NCBI GenBank assembly: GCA_003529325.1
Contig: DPVW01000447.1
Location: 1 to 8,064, forward strand
Length of the DNA: 8,064 nucleotides
Direction: 5' to 3'
DNA from: Candidatus Latescibacterota bacterium
Lineage (GTDB): Bacteria; Latescibacterota; UBA2968; UBA8231
The notes under the pieces are model-generated. The model was not told where the DNA came from. It worked only from the letters and a program-made list of their open reading frames with translations, and searched no databases. Both the position numbers and the translations under genes were made by a program. Position 1 is the first letter of the stretch. Every line of letters begins with the position of its first letter. Shown one piece after another: positions 1-6,405 of the stretch.

Positions 1-1
1 G

Positions 2-1273
2 GCCTTCACCTACTTCACCGGATTTAAACCCAATTCCGGTGAATACAAGCTGATGGGACTGGCGCCCTACGGCGAACCGAAATACGTGGATCGAATTCTC
101 GATGAGATCGTCGCCCTCGCCGAGGACGGCTCCTTCCGCCTCAATCTCAGATATTTCGATTATCTGGCGGGACTGAAGATGACGTCGAGCGCCATGGACG
201 CGCTGTTCGACGGTCCAGCCAGGGTGGCCGAGAGTCCGTTGACGCAGCGGGAGATGGATATCGCCGCATCCTGTCAGAAGGTGGCCGAAGAGGTCCTTCT
301 GCGTATGGCGAATACCGCACACAGGGAGACGGGGATGAAAAACCTCTGTCTGGCCGGAGGTGTGGCTCTCAATTGTGTCGGCAATGGCCGGATTCTGCGG
401 GAAGGACCCTTCGACAATGTGTGGATCCAACCCGCCGCAGGGGATGCGGGTGGTGCCGTCGGTGTCGCGATGGCCCTCTGGCATCGCCACTTCGAGCAGC
501 CGCGCCAGGTCGATCCTGCACAGGACAGCATGTCCGGCTCCTACCTGGGACCTGCCTTCGGGGCAGAGGAGGTCGAGTCTTTCCTCCAGGCTCAGGGGGC
601 ACCCGCAACCAGCTTGACCGCTGATGAGCTGTCTGCCCGGGTTGCCGAAGTTCTGGCAGACGCCAAAGTCGTCGGCTGGTTTCAGGGCCGTATGGAGTTC
701 GGCCCCCGCGCCTTGGGGGGGCGCAGCATTCTTGGGGATCCGCGATCGACGGCCATGCAGTCGCAGATGAATCTGAAGATCAAATATCGCGAAAGTTTCC
801 GCCCCTTTGCTCCCAGTGTGTTGCGCGAACACGTGGCCGACTGGTTCGAGATGGACTGCGATTCGCCCTACATGCTGCTGGTGGCGCCCGTGAAACAGGA
901 GAGGCAGATCAAGATGACCGGTGACGAACAGGCCTTGTTCGGCATCGACAAGTTGAATGTGCCACGCTCCGACATCCCCGCCGTCACACATGTCGACTAT
1001 TCGGCACGGGTGCAGACCGTGCGCCGCGAGGTCAACGAACCGTATTACGACCTGCTTACGGCCTTTCATGGCCTGACAGGCTGTCCGCTACTGGTCAACA
1101 CGTCGTTCAACGTCCGTGGTGAACCGATTGTCTGCACCCCGGAGGACGCCTACCGCTGTTTCATGCGCACCGAGATGGATTACCTCGTGCTCGGCAATTT
1201 CCTGCTCGACAAACGCGACCAACCCGCGTGGCAGGAGGAAGTCAGCTGGCAGGAAGAGTTTGAACTTGACTGA
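2..1273 (+). CDS. O-carbamoyltransferase, NodU/CmcH/TobZ family (5' end outside window)
   Basis: The enzyme transfers a carbamoyl group from carbamoyl phosphate, through a carbamoyl-adenylate, to a hydroxyl of a sugar or secondary metabolite. The reading frame is open from base 2, so the start lies upstream. About 423 residues are present; the family is usually about 550-600, so roughly 150-180 N-terminal residues are missing. Visible family motifs are MGLAPYG (from 53), the Kae1-like nucleotide-binding segment AGGVALNC (353-376), GDAGGAVGVA (440-469), and the YrdC-like C-terminal domain with GPRALGGRSILGDPR (701-745), IKYRESFRPFAPS (779-817) and LLVNTSFNVRGEP (1088-1126). All look intact. 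The SxtJ-like gene 20 nt downstream is a typical partner. The acceptor substrate cannot be told from this sequence; an exopolysaccharide, O-antigen or natural-product sugar is an inference from families with this pairing. Confidence 0.93.
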   Translation, partial: AFTYFTGFKPNSGEYKLMGLAPYGEPKYVDRILDEIVALAEDGSFRLNLRYFDYLAGLKMTSSAMDALFDGPARVAESPLTQREMDIAASCQKVAEEVLLRMANTAHRETGMKNLCLAGGVALNCVGNGRILREGPFDNVWIQPAAGDAGGAVGVAMALWHRHFEQPRQVDPAQDSMSGSYLGPAFGAEEVESFLQAQGAPATSLTADELSARVAEVLADAKVVGWFQGRMEFGPRALGGRSILGDPRSTAMQSQMNLKIKYRESFRPFAPSVLREHVADWFEMDCDSPYMLLVAPVKQERQIKMTGDEQALFGIDKLNVPRSDIPAVTHVDYSARVQTVRREVNEPYYDLLTAFHGLTGCPLLVNTSFNVRGEPIVCTPEDAYRCFMRTEMDYLVLGNFLLDKRDQPAWQEEVSWQEEFELD

Positions 1274-1293
1274 CGCCGCCAGACGGAGACTCC

Positions 1294-1740
1294 ATGACCA
1301 CTGATCTGCCGTTCTGGAGGCCGCCTGCACCCACCCGCAAGGACCTGCGCAAATTTGGTCTGCTCTTCGGGCTGCTGGCTGCAGTGCTGGCCGCATATCT
1401 GGTCTGGCGGCGTGGCTTCGACGCAGCCGTGGTGCCGGCGGCGATCAGCGCCGTACTCCTGTTGCTGAGTCTGTTGCTGCCATCGCTGCTGACGCCGGTA
1501 TGGTGGCCGTGGATGGTGCTGGCTCGGGTGCTGGGTTTCGTCAACAGTCATCTGTTGCTGGCCCTCGTGTTCTATCTGATGTTTACCCCCATCGGCCTGC
1601 TCATGCGACTGTTTCGTCGTGATCCTCTCGGTGACCGGGATTTCGCTCGGGCCCGCCGGACCAGTACCGATGGCGGCAGCCTGTGGCTTCGTCGCGACGA
1701 GCAACAACTTGCCCCGCATCACTTCGAACGCCAGTTCTGA
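1294..1740 (+). CDS. SxtJ-like small membrane protein
   Basis: This is a 148-residue protein of unknown biochemical function resembling the SxtJ family, named from saxitoxin clusters, where it sits beside the carbamoyltransferase SxtI. The N-terminus is cytosolic-looking (FWRPPAPTRKDLRKFG). It is followed by hydrophobic segments at about residues 21-38, 44-66 and 85-105. The family-like stretch WPWMVLARVLGFVNSHLLL and the motif FTPIGLLMRLFRRDPL (about 97-112) are the basis for the call. The C-terminus is polar and charged. The ATG is preceded by GGAG (1285-1288), five bases upstream, supporting this start. It follows the carbamoyltransferase stop by 20 nt, so the two are almost certainly one operon. 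The third gene often seen in such sets, the small SxtK/DUF5989 protein, does not fit in the 52 nt that follow. Family assignment is from memory of motifs and context. Confidence 0.8.
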   Translation: MTTDLPFWRPPAPTRKDLRKFGLLFGLLAAVLAAYLVWRRGFDAAVVPAAISAVLLLLSLLLPSLLTPVWWPWMVLARVLGFVNSHLLLALVFYLMFTPIGLLMRLFRRDPLGDRDFARARRTSTDGGSLWLRRDEQQLAPHHFERQF

Positions 1741-1761
1741 GGCGGAGCGTATCGATTCGGT

Positions 1762-1789
1762 TTGATCGGGTCGAAATCCACCGTATATT
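1762..1789 (+). promoter_or_regulatory. Possible sigma70-type promoter before tadA
   Basis: TTGATC (1762-1767) and TATATT (1784-1789) are separated by 16 bases and resemble -35 and -10 boxes. This is the most AT-rich stretch between the SxtJ-like gene and tadA, where a new transcription unit is expected because gene function changes. Transcription would start near 1796, just inside the annotated tadA start at 1793. The message would then be leaderless or translation would begin further in. The match is by eye only. Confidence 0.4.
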
Positions 1790-1792
1790 CTG

Positions 1793-2272
1793 ATGTTCGA
1801 GCGTCGAGCAACTGAAAGTGATCGCTTCTGGATGGGGCATGCCCTGCAGCGGGCGCGTTTTGCTGCTGAACAGGGCGAGGTGCCGATCGGTGCTCTGCTC
1901 GTATGTAAAGGCGCCATCGTGGGTGCCGGGTGGAATGGTACGGAGCGAGACCAGGATGCGACGGCGCACGCCGAAATGGTGGCTTTGCGCCAGGCGGCGA
2001 AGGCCATGGGGTCGCGTCGTCTCGAAGACAGCGTCCTGTATGTCACTTTGGAGCCGTGTGCCATGTGCGCCGGGGCCATCGTGTTGGCCCGAGTACCACG
2101 GCTCGTATTTGGTGCCTATGATCCTAAGGCCGGGGCCTGTGGCACCCTGCGTAATGTTGTTCAGGATCCGCGTCTCAACCATACCTGCCAGGCCATCGGT
2201 GGTGTGATGCACAAAGAATGTGCCGGCCTGCTCCAGAGCTTCTTCGGCGGCCTGAGGGGTCGGCGTCAGTAG
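1793..2272 (+). CDS. tadA: tRNA-specific adenosine deaminase TadA
   Basis: TadA deaminates A34 to inosine in the anticodon of tRNA-Arg(ACG), letting one tRNA read three CGN codons; it is usually essential. The 159-residue protein has the complete zinc-dependent deaminase signature: H59-A60-E61 (zinc ligand and proton-shuttle glutamate) and P88-C89-x2-C92 (two zinc-binding cysteines). Further matches are EVPIGALLV (29-37), the N-x-T-like WNGTERDQDATAHAE (47-61) and the DPKAGACGTL segment (110-119). Length is close to the 167 residues of the E. coli enzyme. The ATG at 1793 lacks a clear Shine-Dalgarno. The next in-frame ATG, at 1832, would remove the first-helix residues before W13-M14 that the family usually keeps, so 1793 is preferred. 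The stop codon lies two bases before the first tRNA gene. The target tRNA-Arg(ACG) is not in this window. Confidence 0.95.
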   Translation: MFERRATESDRFWMGHALQRARFAAEQGEVPIGALLVCKGAIVGAGWNGTERDQDATAHAEMVALRQAAKAMGSRRLEDSVLYVTLEPCAMCAGAIVLARVPRLVFGAYDPKAGACGTLRNVVQDPRLNHTCQAIGGVMHKECAGLLQSFFGGLRGRRQ

Positions 2273-2274
2273 TC

Positions 2275-2364
<90 letters not shown>

Positions 2365-2366
2365 TT

Positions 2367-2388
2367 CACCTCGCACACGGTCGAGGTG
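2367..2388 (+). other. Hairpin in the spacer between the two serine tRNAs
   Basis: CACCTCG (2367-2373) is exactly complementary to CGAGGTG (2382-2388) with an eight-base loop. The right arm takes in the first G of the second tRNA. It fills nearly the whole 23-nt spacer and could mark a processing site in a shared precursor. A seven-pair stem can arise by chance, so the role is inferred. Confidence 0.4.
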
Positions 2389-2480
2389 GAGAGGTGACCG
2401 AGTGGTCGAAGGTGCACGACTGGAAATCGTGTGTAGCGTTTATAGCGCTACCGTGGGTTCGAATCCCACTCTCTCCGCCA
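2388..2480 (+). tRNA. tRNA-Ser(GGA)
   Basis: This second class II serine tRNA decodes UCC and UCU. Acceptor GGAGAGG (2388-2394) pairs with TCTCTCC (2470-2476), with one G-U at the inner end, then discriminator G and encoded CCA. The anticodon loop is CTGGAAA with GGA at 2422-2424. A long variable arm forms from GTAGCG (2433-2438) and CGCTAC (2446-2451). The T arm is GTGGG-TTCGAAT-CCCAC. The 5' acceptor strand is identical to that of the upstream tRNA-Ser(CGA), suggesting an old tandem duplication with divergence in the anticodon and variable arms. A T-rich run (2481-2493) follows directly. Confidence 0.97.
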
Positions 2481-2497
2481 TTTTTTGTTGTTTCCGT

Positions 2498-2573
2498 GGG
2501 GCAGTAGCTCAGTTGGGAGAGCGCTAGGTTCGCAATCTGGAGGTCGTGGGTTCGATCCCCATCTGCTCCACCA
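2498..2573 (+). tRNA. tRNA-Ala(CGC)
   Basis: This 76-nt class I tRNA decodes GCG. The acceptor GGGGCAG (2498-2504) pairs with CTGCTCC and gives the G3-U70 wobble that is the main alanine identity element, with discriminator A and encoded CCA (2571-2573). The anticodon loop is TTCGCAA with anticodon CGC at 2531-2533. The anticodon stem CTAGG/TCTGG includes two G-U pairs. D arm AGCTCAGTTGGGAGAGC and T arm GTGGG-TTCGATC-CCCAT are standard. E. coli lacks a CGC alanine tRNA and uses UGC for GCG, so this is a supplementary isoacceptor, consistent with a GC-rich genome. Confidence 0.95.
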
Positions 2574-2580
2574 TTATCAC

Positions 2581-2638
2581 GCAGGAGCCCGTCGGTGAAA
2601 GGCCCAACACATGAGCGCCTTTGTCGATGGGCTCCCGC
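2581..2638 (+). other. Long imperfect hairpin between tRNA-Ala and the SRP RNA
   Basis: GGAGCCC (2584-2590) pairs with GGGCTCC (2629-2635). The stem continues through G-U, TCG/CGA (2592-2594 with 2625-2627), two wobble pairs, a bulged G and AAAGG/CCTTT (2598-2602 with 2618-2622), and closes on a ~14-nt loop. GC pairs also extend it outward at 2581-2582 with 2637-2638. About 18-20 pairs in total is well beyond chance for a 58-nt spacer. It is followed by CATTTGTACT, not a clean T run, so it is a poor intrinsic terminator. A plausible role is a double-strand processing site (RNase III type) that frees the SRP RNA from a tRNA-containing precursor. A weak terminator or a repeat element are alternatives. 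Confidence 0.6.
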
Positions 2639-2647
2639 ATTTGTACT

Positions 2648-2921
2648 GGGTCGTGCTAGATGGGGAGGTAGCGGTGCCCTGTTACCCGCAATCCGCTCTA
2701 GCGGGATCGAATTCCCGTCCGAGGCCCGTTTTGCCAATACAGCGGCTGGACCCGAGGGCGCTGAAGGCCGGATTCCACGCAACGTGAGGCTTCTGAACTC
2801 CGTCAGGACCGGAAGGTAGCAGCGGTAAGAATGCTGATGCGTGTGCCGTGGAAATATCTGACTGGAGCCCGAGGGTACCGAACGATGTTAGGTAACGGGT
2901 CGAAGATGGGTGCACGACCTA
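2648..2921 (+). ncRNA. ffs: Signal recognition particle RNA, large form with Alu domain
   Basis: This RNA is the scaffold of the signal recognition particle; it binds Ffh and directs ribosomes making membrane proteins to FtsY. The ends close by an eight-pair helix, GGTCGTGC (2649-2656) with GCACGACC (2912-2919). The 5' Alu domain is clear: GGGGAGGTAGCGGTGCCC (2662-2679), then CCCGC (2685-2689) pairing with GCGGG (2701-2705). The loop sequences AGCGG (2670-2674) and CCGCT (2693-2697) are complementary, as in the known loop-loop contact. The Ffh-binding domain has GTCAGGACC-GGAA-GGTAGCAGC (2802-2822) with the GGAA tetraloop, then TGTGCCG (2842-2848). Order and size (~275 nt) match the Bacillus scRNA rather than the ~114-nt enteric 4.5S RNA. 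Both exact ends are estimates; the 3' end is followed by a T-rich tract (2920-2928). SRP RNA next to dnaX is a common arrangement. Confidence 0.93.
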
Positions 2922-2955
2922 TTTTCTTCGTCCGCTTGAATTGGCGTTGGAACAC

Positions 2956-4719
2956 ATGGCCTATCAGGTAACCGCCCGCAAGTGGCGGCCACAGCGGTTT
3001 GACGAAGTCGTCGGTCAGCAGCACATCACGACGACGCTGACAAATGCACTTCATTCTGGCCGTGTGGCGCAGTGTTATCTGTTCACCGGTCCCCGTGGCG
3101 TCGGCAAGACGACGTCGGCGAGAATTCTCGCCAAGGCGCTCAATTGTAAAGACCGCAGTCAAACCCCTGACCCGTGTGGCCAATGTCCCTCCTGCGTCGC
3201 CATCACCGACAGTACGAGTATGGATGTCCTCGAGATCGACGGCGCGTCGAATAACAGTGTCGACGATGTGCGCGAATTACGCGAAATCGTGCGCTATATC
3301 CCCACCGAGGGTGCCTACAAGGTCTACATCATCGACGAGGTCCACATGTTGTCGACGGCGGCCTTCAATGCACTGCTCAAGACGCTGGAGGAGCCGCCAC
3401 CTCGTGTCGTCTTCGTCTTTGCTACGACCGAGGTGCAGGAGGTCCCCGAGACCATCCTGTCACGGTGCCAACGGTTCAACTTTCGTCGTATTCCTACCAC
3501 TCTGATCGCCTCGCATCTGGAAAAAATAACCAACGAGGAGGGCATCAGCGCCGATCAGGAATCCCTCTATCTGCTCGCCCACCGCGCTGACGGTGCGCTG
3601 CGCGATGCAGAGAGTCTGCTCGACCAGGTCGTGTCTTTCAGCGACGCCGTGTCGGCGCAGACTGTCGGCGAAGTTCTCGGGCTGGTAGATCGAACCGTCT
3701 TTTTCGACGCCGCCCAGGCGATCGCCGCCGGGGATGGTGCGCGCCTGCTGGACCTGGTGGCTGCGGTGATCGACGGGGGTGGGGACATCGAGGAGTTCGT
3801 CCGCGGTTTTGTCGAGCACAGTAGTCATATGCTGTTTACCAAGGTGCAGTCGTCGGCGGACAAGCTCGAAGTGGCAGATACCGAGAGGGTCCGCTACGAA
3901 GAGGCGGTAGCCGACCTCGCTGAGCAGGACCTGTTACGGATCGTGCAGACGCTGATGGAGCTCGATGCCGATCTGCGCAACTCGCTGCAGCCCCGTTTCC
4001 GCACCGAGCTGGCGCTGGTGCGGCTCGCCCATATGGGAAACGCCGTAGACGTGGGTCGCCTGTTGAGCCGCCTCGCCAGCCTCGAAGCGGCTGTCGGCGC
4101 CGGTGGCACTCGGGTGCCGCCGCGGCGGCCAACATCCCCCGCATCTCCTACAGCTCAGTCCCCCGCCCCAGCCACCCGCCAGCGGGCAGAGGCGGTCGAT
4201 CAGCCGCCACCCCCAGTGCCGCCGCCGATACGCGAGGAGGGGCCTGAGGCTGAGGCGTCGTCAGCGGTGCCCACACCGCCACCTGCCGGACCAATTGATG
4301 TCAATGAACTGCAGACGCACTGGCCTCGAGTCACGCACGTCGTGCGCGAGACTCAGCCATCAGCGGGGACGTTCCTGCAGGAGGTCACACGAATGCAGCT
4401 TGAGGGTTCCGTCCTCACCCTGTTTTTCGCGCCAGAGGAACGGTTCGGCATGGGTCAGGTGGGCAAGGCCCATGAGGCCGTCTCCAGTGCCATCGCACAG
4501 ATCACTGGTCACCAGTTGCGGGTCCGCTGCAGCCCGGACCAGGGCGGTGGCGGTGCAACTGGCCAGGACCCAACGCCGGCACCCCAACCGCCAAAGTCAC
4601 AGGTCCAGCCCCCCGCTCCCGTCACCGGTCCGCCGCAACAGGCACAGAGCGGCGACAAGAAAGATCTCACCCCTCCGGTACGGGCCGTCCTAGATGCGAT
4701 CGATGGCGAGATCGTCTGA
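2956..4719 (+). CDS. dnaX: DNA polymerase III subunit tau/gamma (DnaX)
   Basis: DnaX is the ATPase motor of the clamp loader that places the beta clamp on primed DNA and links it to the polymerase and helicase. From the ATG at 2956 it is 587 residues. Its start [15 protein letters not shown] matches the family, whereas the in-frame TTG at 2941 would add residues lacking in homologues. Visible motifs: Walker A GPRGVGKT (45-52), zinc cysteines C64, C74, C77 and C80, Walker [10 protein letters not shown] (124-132) and the arginine-finger motif SRC (169-171). A proline-rich linker covers about 380-445. A compact C-terminal domain (about 447-525) follows, then a second proline/glutamine-rich linker and a short tail ending [13 protein letters not shown]. 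The tail resembles DnaX of several non-enteric phyla rather than E. coli tau domain V. I found no A-AAA-AAG frameshift signal, so a separate gamma form is not evident. The stop overlaps the recR start (TGATG). Confidence 0.96.
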   Translation: MAYQVTARKWRPQRFDEVVGQQHITTTLTNALHSGRVAQCYLFTGPRGVGKTTSARILAKALNCKDRSQTPDPCGQCPSCVAITDSTSMDVLEIDGASNNSVDDVRELREIVRYIPTEGAYKVYIIDEVHMLSTAAFNALLKTLEEPPPRVVFVFATTEVQEVPETILSRCQRFNFRRIPTTLIASHLEKITNEEGISADQESLYLLAHRADGALRDAESLLDQVVSFSDAVSAQTVGEVLGLVDRTVFFDAAQAIAAGDGARLLDLVAAVIDGGGDIEEFVRGFVEHSSHMLFTKVQSSADKLEVADTERVRYEEAVADLAEQDLLRIVQTLMELDADLRNSLQPRFRTELALVRLAHMGNAVDVGRLLSRLASLEAAVGAGGTRVPPRRPTSPASPTAQSPAPATRQRAEAVDQPPPPVPPPIREEGPEAEASSAVPTPPPAGPIDVNELQTHWPRVTHVVRETQPSAGTFLQEVTRMQLEGSVLTLFFAPEERFGMGQVGKAHEAVSSAIAQITGHQLRVRCSPDQGGGGATGQDPTPAPQPPKSQVQPPAPVTGPPQQAQSGDKKDLTPPVRAVLDAIDGEIV

Positions 4720-5318
4720 TGGGTCCGCAACCACTTGAAGATCTCGTCACCGCCTTTGCGCGCCTTCCCGGAATCGGTCGCAAGACGGCACAGCGTCTGG
4801 CGCTGTATGTGCTCAAGTCCCCACCGCAGGAGGCTGAGGTCCTGGCCGAGGCCATTCGCGGGGCACGCGACAACATCGGCCAGTGTTCACGCTGCTTTCA
4901 TCTTACCGAACGGGGCCACGAGTTGTGCCACGTATGCAGCGATACGAACCGCGATTCGTCCGTCATCTGCGTCGTTGAAGAGGCGAGCGATGCACTGGCT
5001 CTGGAACGCAGCGATCTGATGCGGGGAACCTATCACGTGTTGGGCGGCGCCCTGAGTCCCCTTGATGGGATCAGCCCGGCGGATCTGCGCATCGATGAAC
5101 TCGTCGAGCGGGTGCGGCGCGATGGTGTGCGCGAGGTGATACTTGCGCACAATGCCAGCGCCGAAGGTGAGGCCACTGCCGAGTACATCCACCAGCGGCT
5201 GGCGGGGCTCACGAATGTTACGCGCCTGGCGCGTGGCCTGCCCGCCGGTTCCGATCTCGATCTGGCGGACCGCACGACTCTGACACACGCTCTGCAGGGA
5301 CGTACGACATTTCGATGA
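4719..5318 (+). CDS. recR: Recombination mediator protein RecR
   Basis: RecR works with RecO (and RecF) to load RecA onto SSB-coated single-stranded DNA in gap repair. The 199-residue length is standard. Domains in order: helix-hairpin-helix LPGIGRKTAQRLAL (16-29), a four-cysteine zinc finger C56-x2-C59 and C70-x2-C73, the Toprim domain starting VICVVEE (82-88) with YHVLGGALSPLDGI (105-118), and the C-terminal Walker-B-like segment LARGLPAGSDLDLAD (170-184). One oddity is ILAHNASAEGEATA (141-154), where most RecR proteins have T-N-P in place of H-N-A. The ATG overlaps the dnaX stop and its own stop overlaps the pgsA start, so the three genes are probably translationally coupled. The small nucleoid protein gene ybaB, usually between dnaX and recR, is absent. 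Confidence 0.96.
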   Translation: MGPQPLEDLVTAFARLPGIGRKTAQRLALYVLKSPPQEAEVLAEAIRGARDNIGQCSRCFHLTERGHELCHVCSDTNRDSSVICVVEEASDALALERSDLMRGTYHVLGGALSPLDGISPADLRIDELVERVRRDGVREVILAHNASAEGEATAEYIHQRLAGLTNVTRLARGLPAGSDLDLADRTTLTHALQGRTTFR

Positions 5319-5914
5319 CTGAGAGCACCGGGCGTCGAACGATCGTCAACTTGCCCAACATCCTGACGGTGTCACGCATCTTCGCCACGCCGCTGTTTCT
5401 GCTGATGCTGTTCGCCGAAGCCGGCCACTGGCGTGGCGGCGCTGTGATTGTGTTTCTTCTCGCATCCCTCACCGATTTATACGATGGCAAGCTGGCACGT
5501 GCCCGTGATTGTGTCACCGAATTCGGCCGCTTCATGGATCCCTTCGCCGACAAGATCCTGGTTTCCTCGGCACTGGTCGCGTTCGCCGTCCGCGGTGTCG
5601 TCAATGCCTGGATCGTCGTGCCCATCGTGGTCCGGGATGTCGCCATTACCGGCATGCGGATGTATGGCCTCTATCAGGGACGTATGATGGAGACCTCACG
5701 CCTGGCCAAGTGGAAGACGACGGTGCAACTGGTCACCGTCATCGTCATCCTCCTGCTCTTGGGTTTGCAGGAGATCGCTGGTTATCAGCAGTGGACCAGT
5801 GTGTTGACCGCCAAGGCCTGGCTCCCACTGTTGAGCAACAGCCTGATGGCAGGGGTCCTGTTACTTACCCTGATGTCTGGGTTTCATTATTTTTTTAAAA
5901 CTGGATCGGAATAA
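5315..5914 (+). CDS. pgsA: CDP-diacylglycerol-glycerol-3-phosphate 3-phosphatidyltransferase (PgsA)
   Basis: This inner-membrane enzyme joins CDP-diacylglycerol and glycerol-3-phosphate to give phosphatidylglycerophosphate, the committed step of phosphatidylglycerol and cardiolipin synthesis. The CDP-alcohol phosphotransferase signature is complete: D54-x2-D57-G58-x2-A61-R62-x8-G71-x3-D75-x3-D79, including all metal-binding aspartates. The start NLPNILTVSRIFATPLF (12-28) is characteristic of PgsA rather than of phosphatidylserine synthase. Hydrophobic segments lie at about 16-34, 40-53, 80-107, 133-152 and 169-192. The 199-residue length is slightly above the 182 of E. coli. The ATG overlaps the recR stop as ATGA. 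The next gene encodes the phosphatase for its product, which supports the substrate. Other family members (cardiolipin synthase type, phosphatidylcholine synthase) are less likely. Confidence 0.93.
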   Translation: MTESTGRRTIVNLPNILTVSRIFATPLFLLMLFAEAGHWRGGAVIVFLLASLTDLYDGKLARARDCVTEFGRFMDPFADKILVSSALVAFAVRGVVNAWIVVPIVVRDVAITGMRMYGLYQGRMMETSRLAKWKTTVQLVTVIVILLLLGLQEIAGYQQWTSVLTAKAWLPLLSNSLMAGVLLLTLMSGFHYFFKTGSE

Positions 5915-5985
5915 CACTGGACGATCGGCCCCCAGATCAGCCTTCCCTGAAGGGGGTCGCCTTCCTGCGAACCGCCGTCGCGACC

Positions 5986-6405
5986 GTGTTGTTTTCTGGT
6001 CGGGCGCCCATCGCACCCGGCACTGCGGGATCGGCGGTTACGGCCATTGCCTGGTACGTCTTTGGCAGTTCGCTGACGCCACTGGTGTGGGTCCTGCTGT
6101 TGGCGGTGGTCACGGCTGTTGCTGTCGTCGCCGCGGGTGCCGAGGCCCGGGCCCTTGGTCGGCAGGATCCCGGACCGGTCGTGATCGACGAGGCGGCGGG
6201 GTTTCTGTTCACCGTTGCCTTCCTCCCCCACGGCCTGTGGACGACGGTCGCAGCATTCCTGTTGTTCCGCATCCTGGATATCCTCAAACCGCCACCGGCT
6301 CGGCAACTGGAAAAATTGCATGGCGGCTGGGGCATCGTTCTTGACGACGTGGCTGCCGGCATCATGGGCAACCTGTTGTTGCGCGCCGGCCTGGCCCTGC
6401 TTTAG
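5986..6405 (+). CDS. pgpA: Phosphatidylglycerophosphatase A (PgpA)
   Basis: PgpA removes the phosphate from phosphatidylglycerophosphate to give phosphatidylglycerol at the inner membrane, the step after PgsA. From the GTG at 5986 it has 139 residues. Family motifs are [10 protein letters not shown] (7-16), [14 protein letters not shown] (61-74) with the catalytic-region [19 protein letters not shown] (95-111) and [14 protein letters not shown] (112-125). Hydrophobic stretches cover about 17-50, 71-97 and 118-139. The start is uncertain. GTG 5986 has no Shine-Dalgarno and trims the usual N-terminal helix, while AAGGGGG (5950-5956) sits eight bases before an in-frame CTG at 5965 that would give 146 residues; no ATG lies upstream in frame. 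The coordinates use the conservative GTG. The gene follows pgsA within about 50-70 nt and precedes recA by 41 nt. Confidence 0.88.
   Translation: MLFSGRAPIAPGTAGSAVTAIAWYVFGSSLTPLVWVLLLAVVTAVAVVAAGAEARALGRQDPGPVVIDEAAGFLFTVAFLPHGLWTTVAAFLLFRILDILKPPPARQLEKLHGGWGIVLDDVAAGIMGNLLLRAGLALL

Noticed and set aside
1180..2079. Long open reading frame of 299 codons on the minus strand
   Set aside because: It lies antisense to the SxtJ-like gene and tadA, has a low-complexity Q/R-rich translation, and shows no recognisable domain. It is a shadow frame in GC-rich DNA.
2481..2497. T-rich run after tRNA-Ser(GGA) as an intrinsic terminator
   Set aside because: No GC-rich hairpin precedes it other than the tRNA itself, and another tRNA follows 17 bases later.
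2941..2955. TTG at 2941 as the dnaX start
   Set aside because: It would add MALEH before the conserved [12 protein letters not shown] start and has no ribosome binding site; the ATG at 2956 fits the family.
3520..3529. A-run GGAAAAAATAA in dnaX as a slippage site for a short gamma form
   Set aside because: It lies near residue 190, far before the end of the clamp-loader core, and six A residues are short for transcriptional slippage. A product ending here would not be a functional gamma subunit.
4132..4165. C-runs in the proline-rich dnaX linker as a programmed frameshift site
   Set aside because: The codons (TCC CCC) do not fit an X-XXY-YYZ heptamer and I see no clear following stem-loop. 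Such runs are expected from proline codons.
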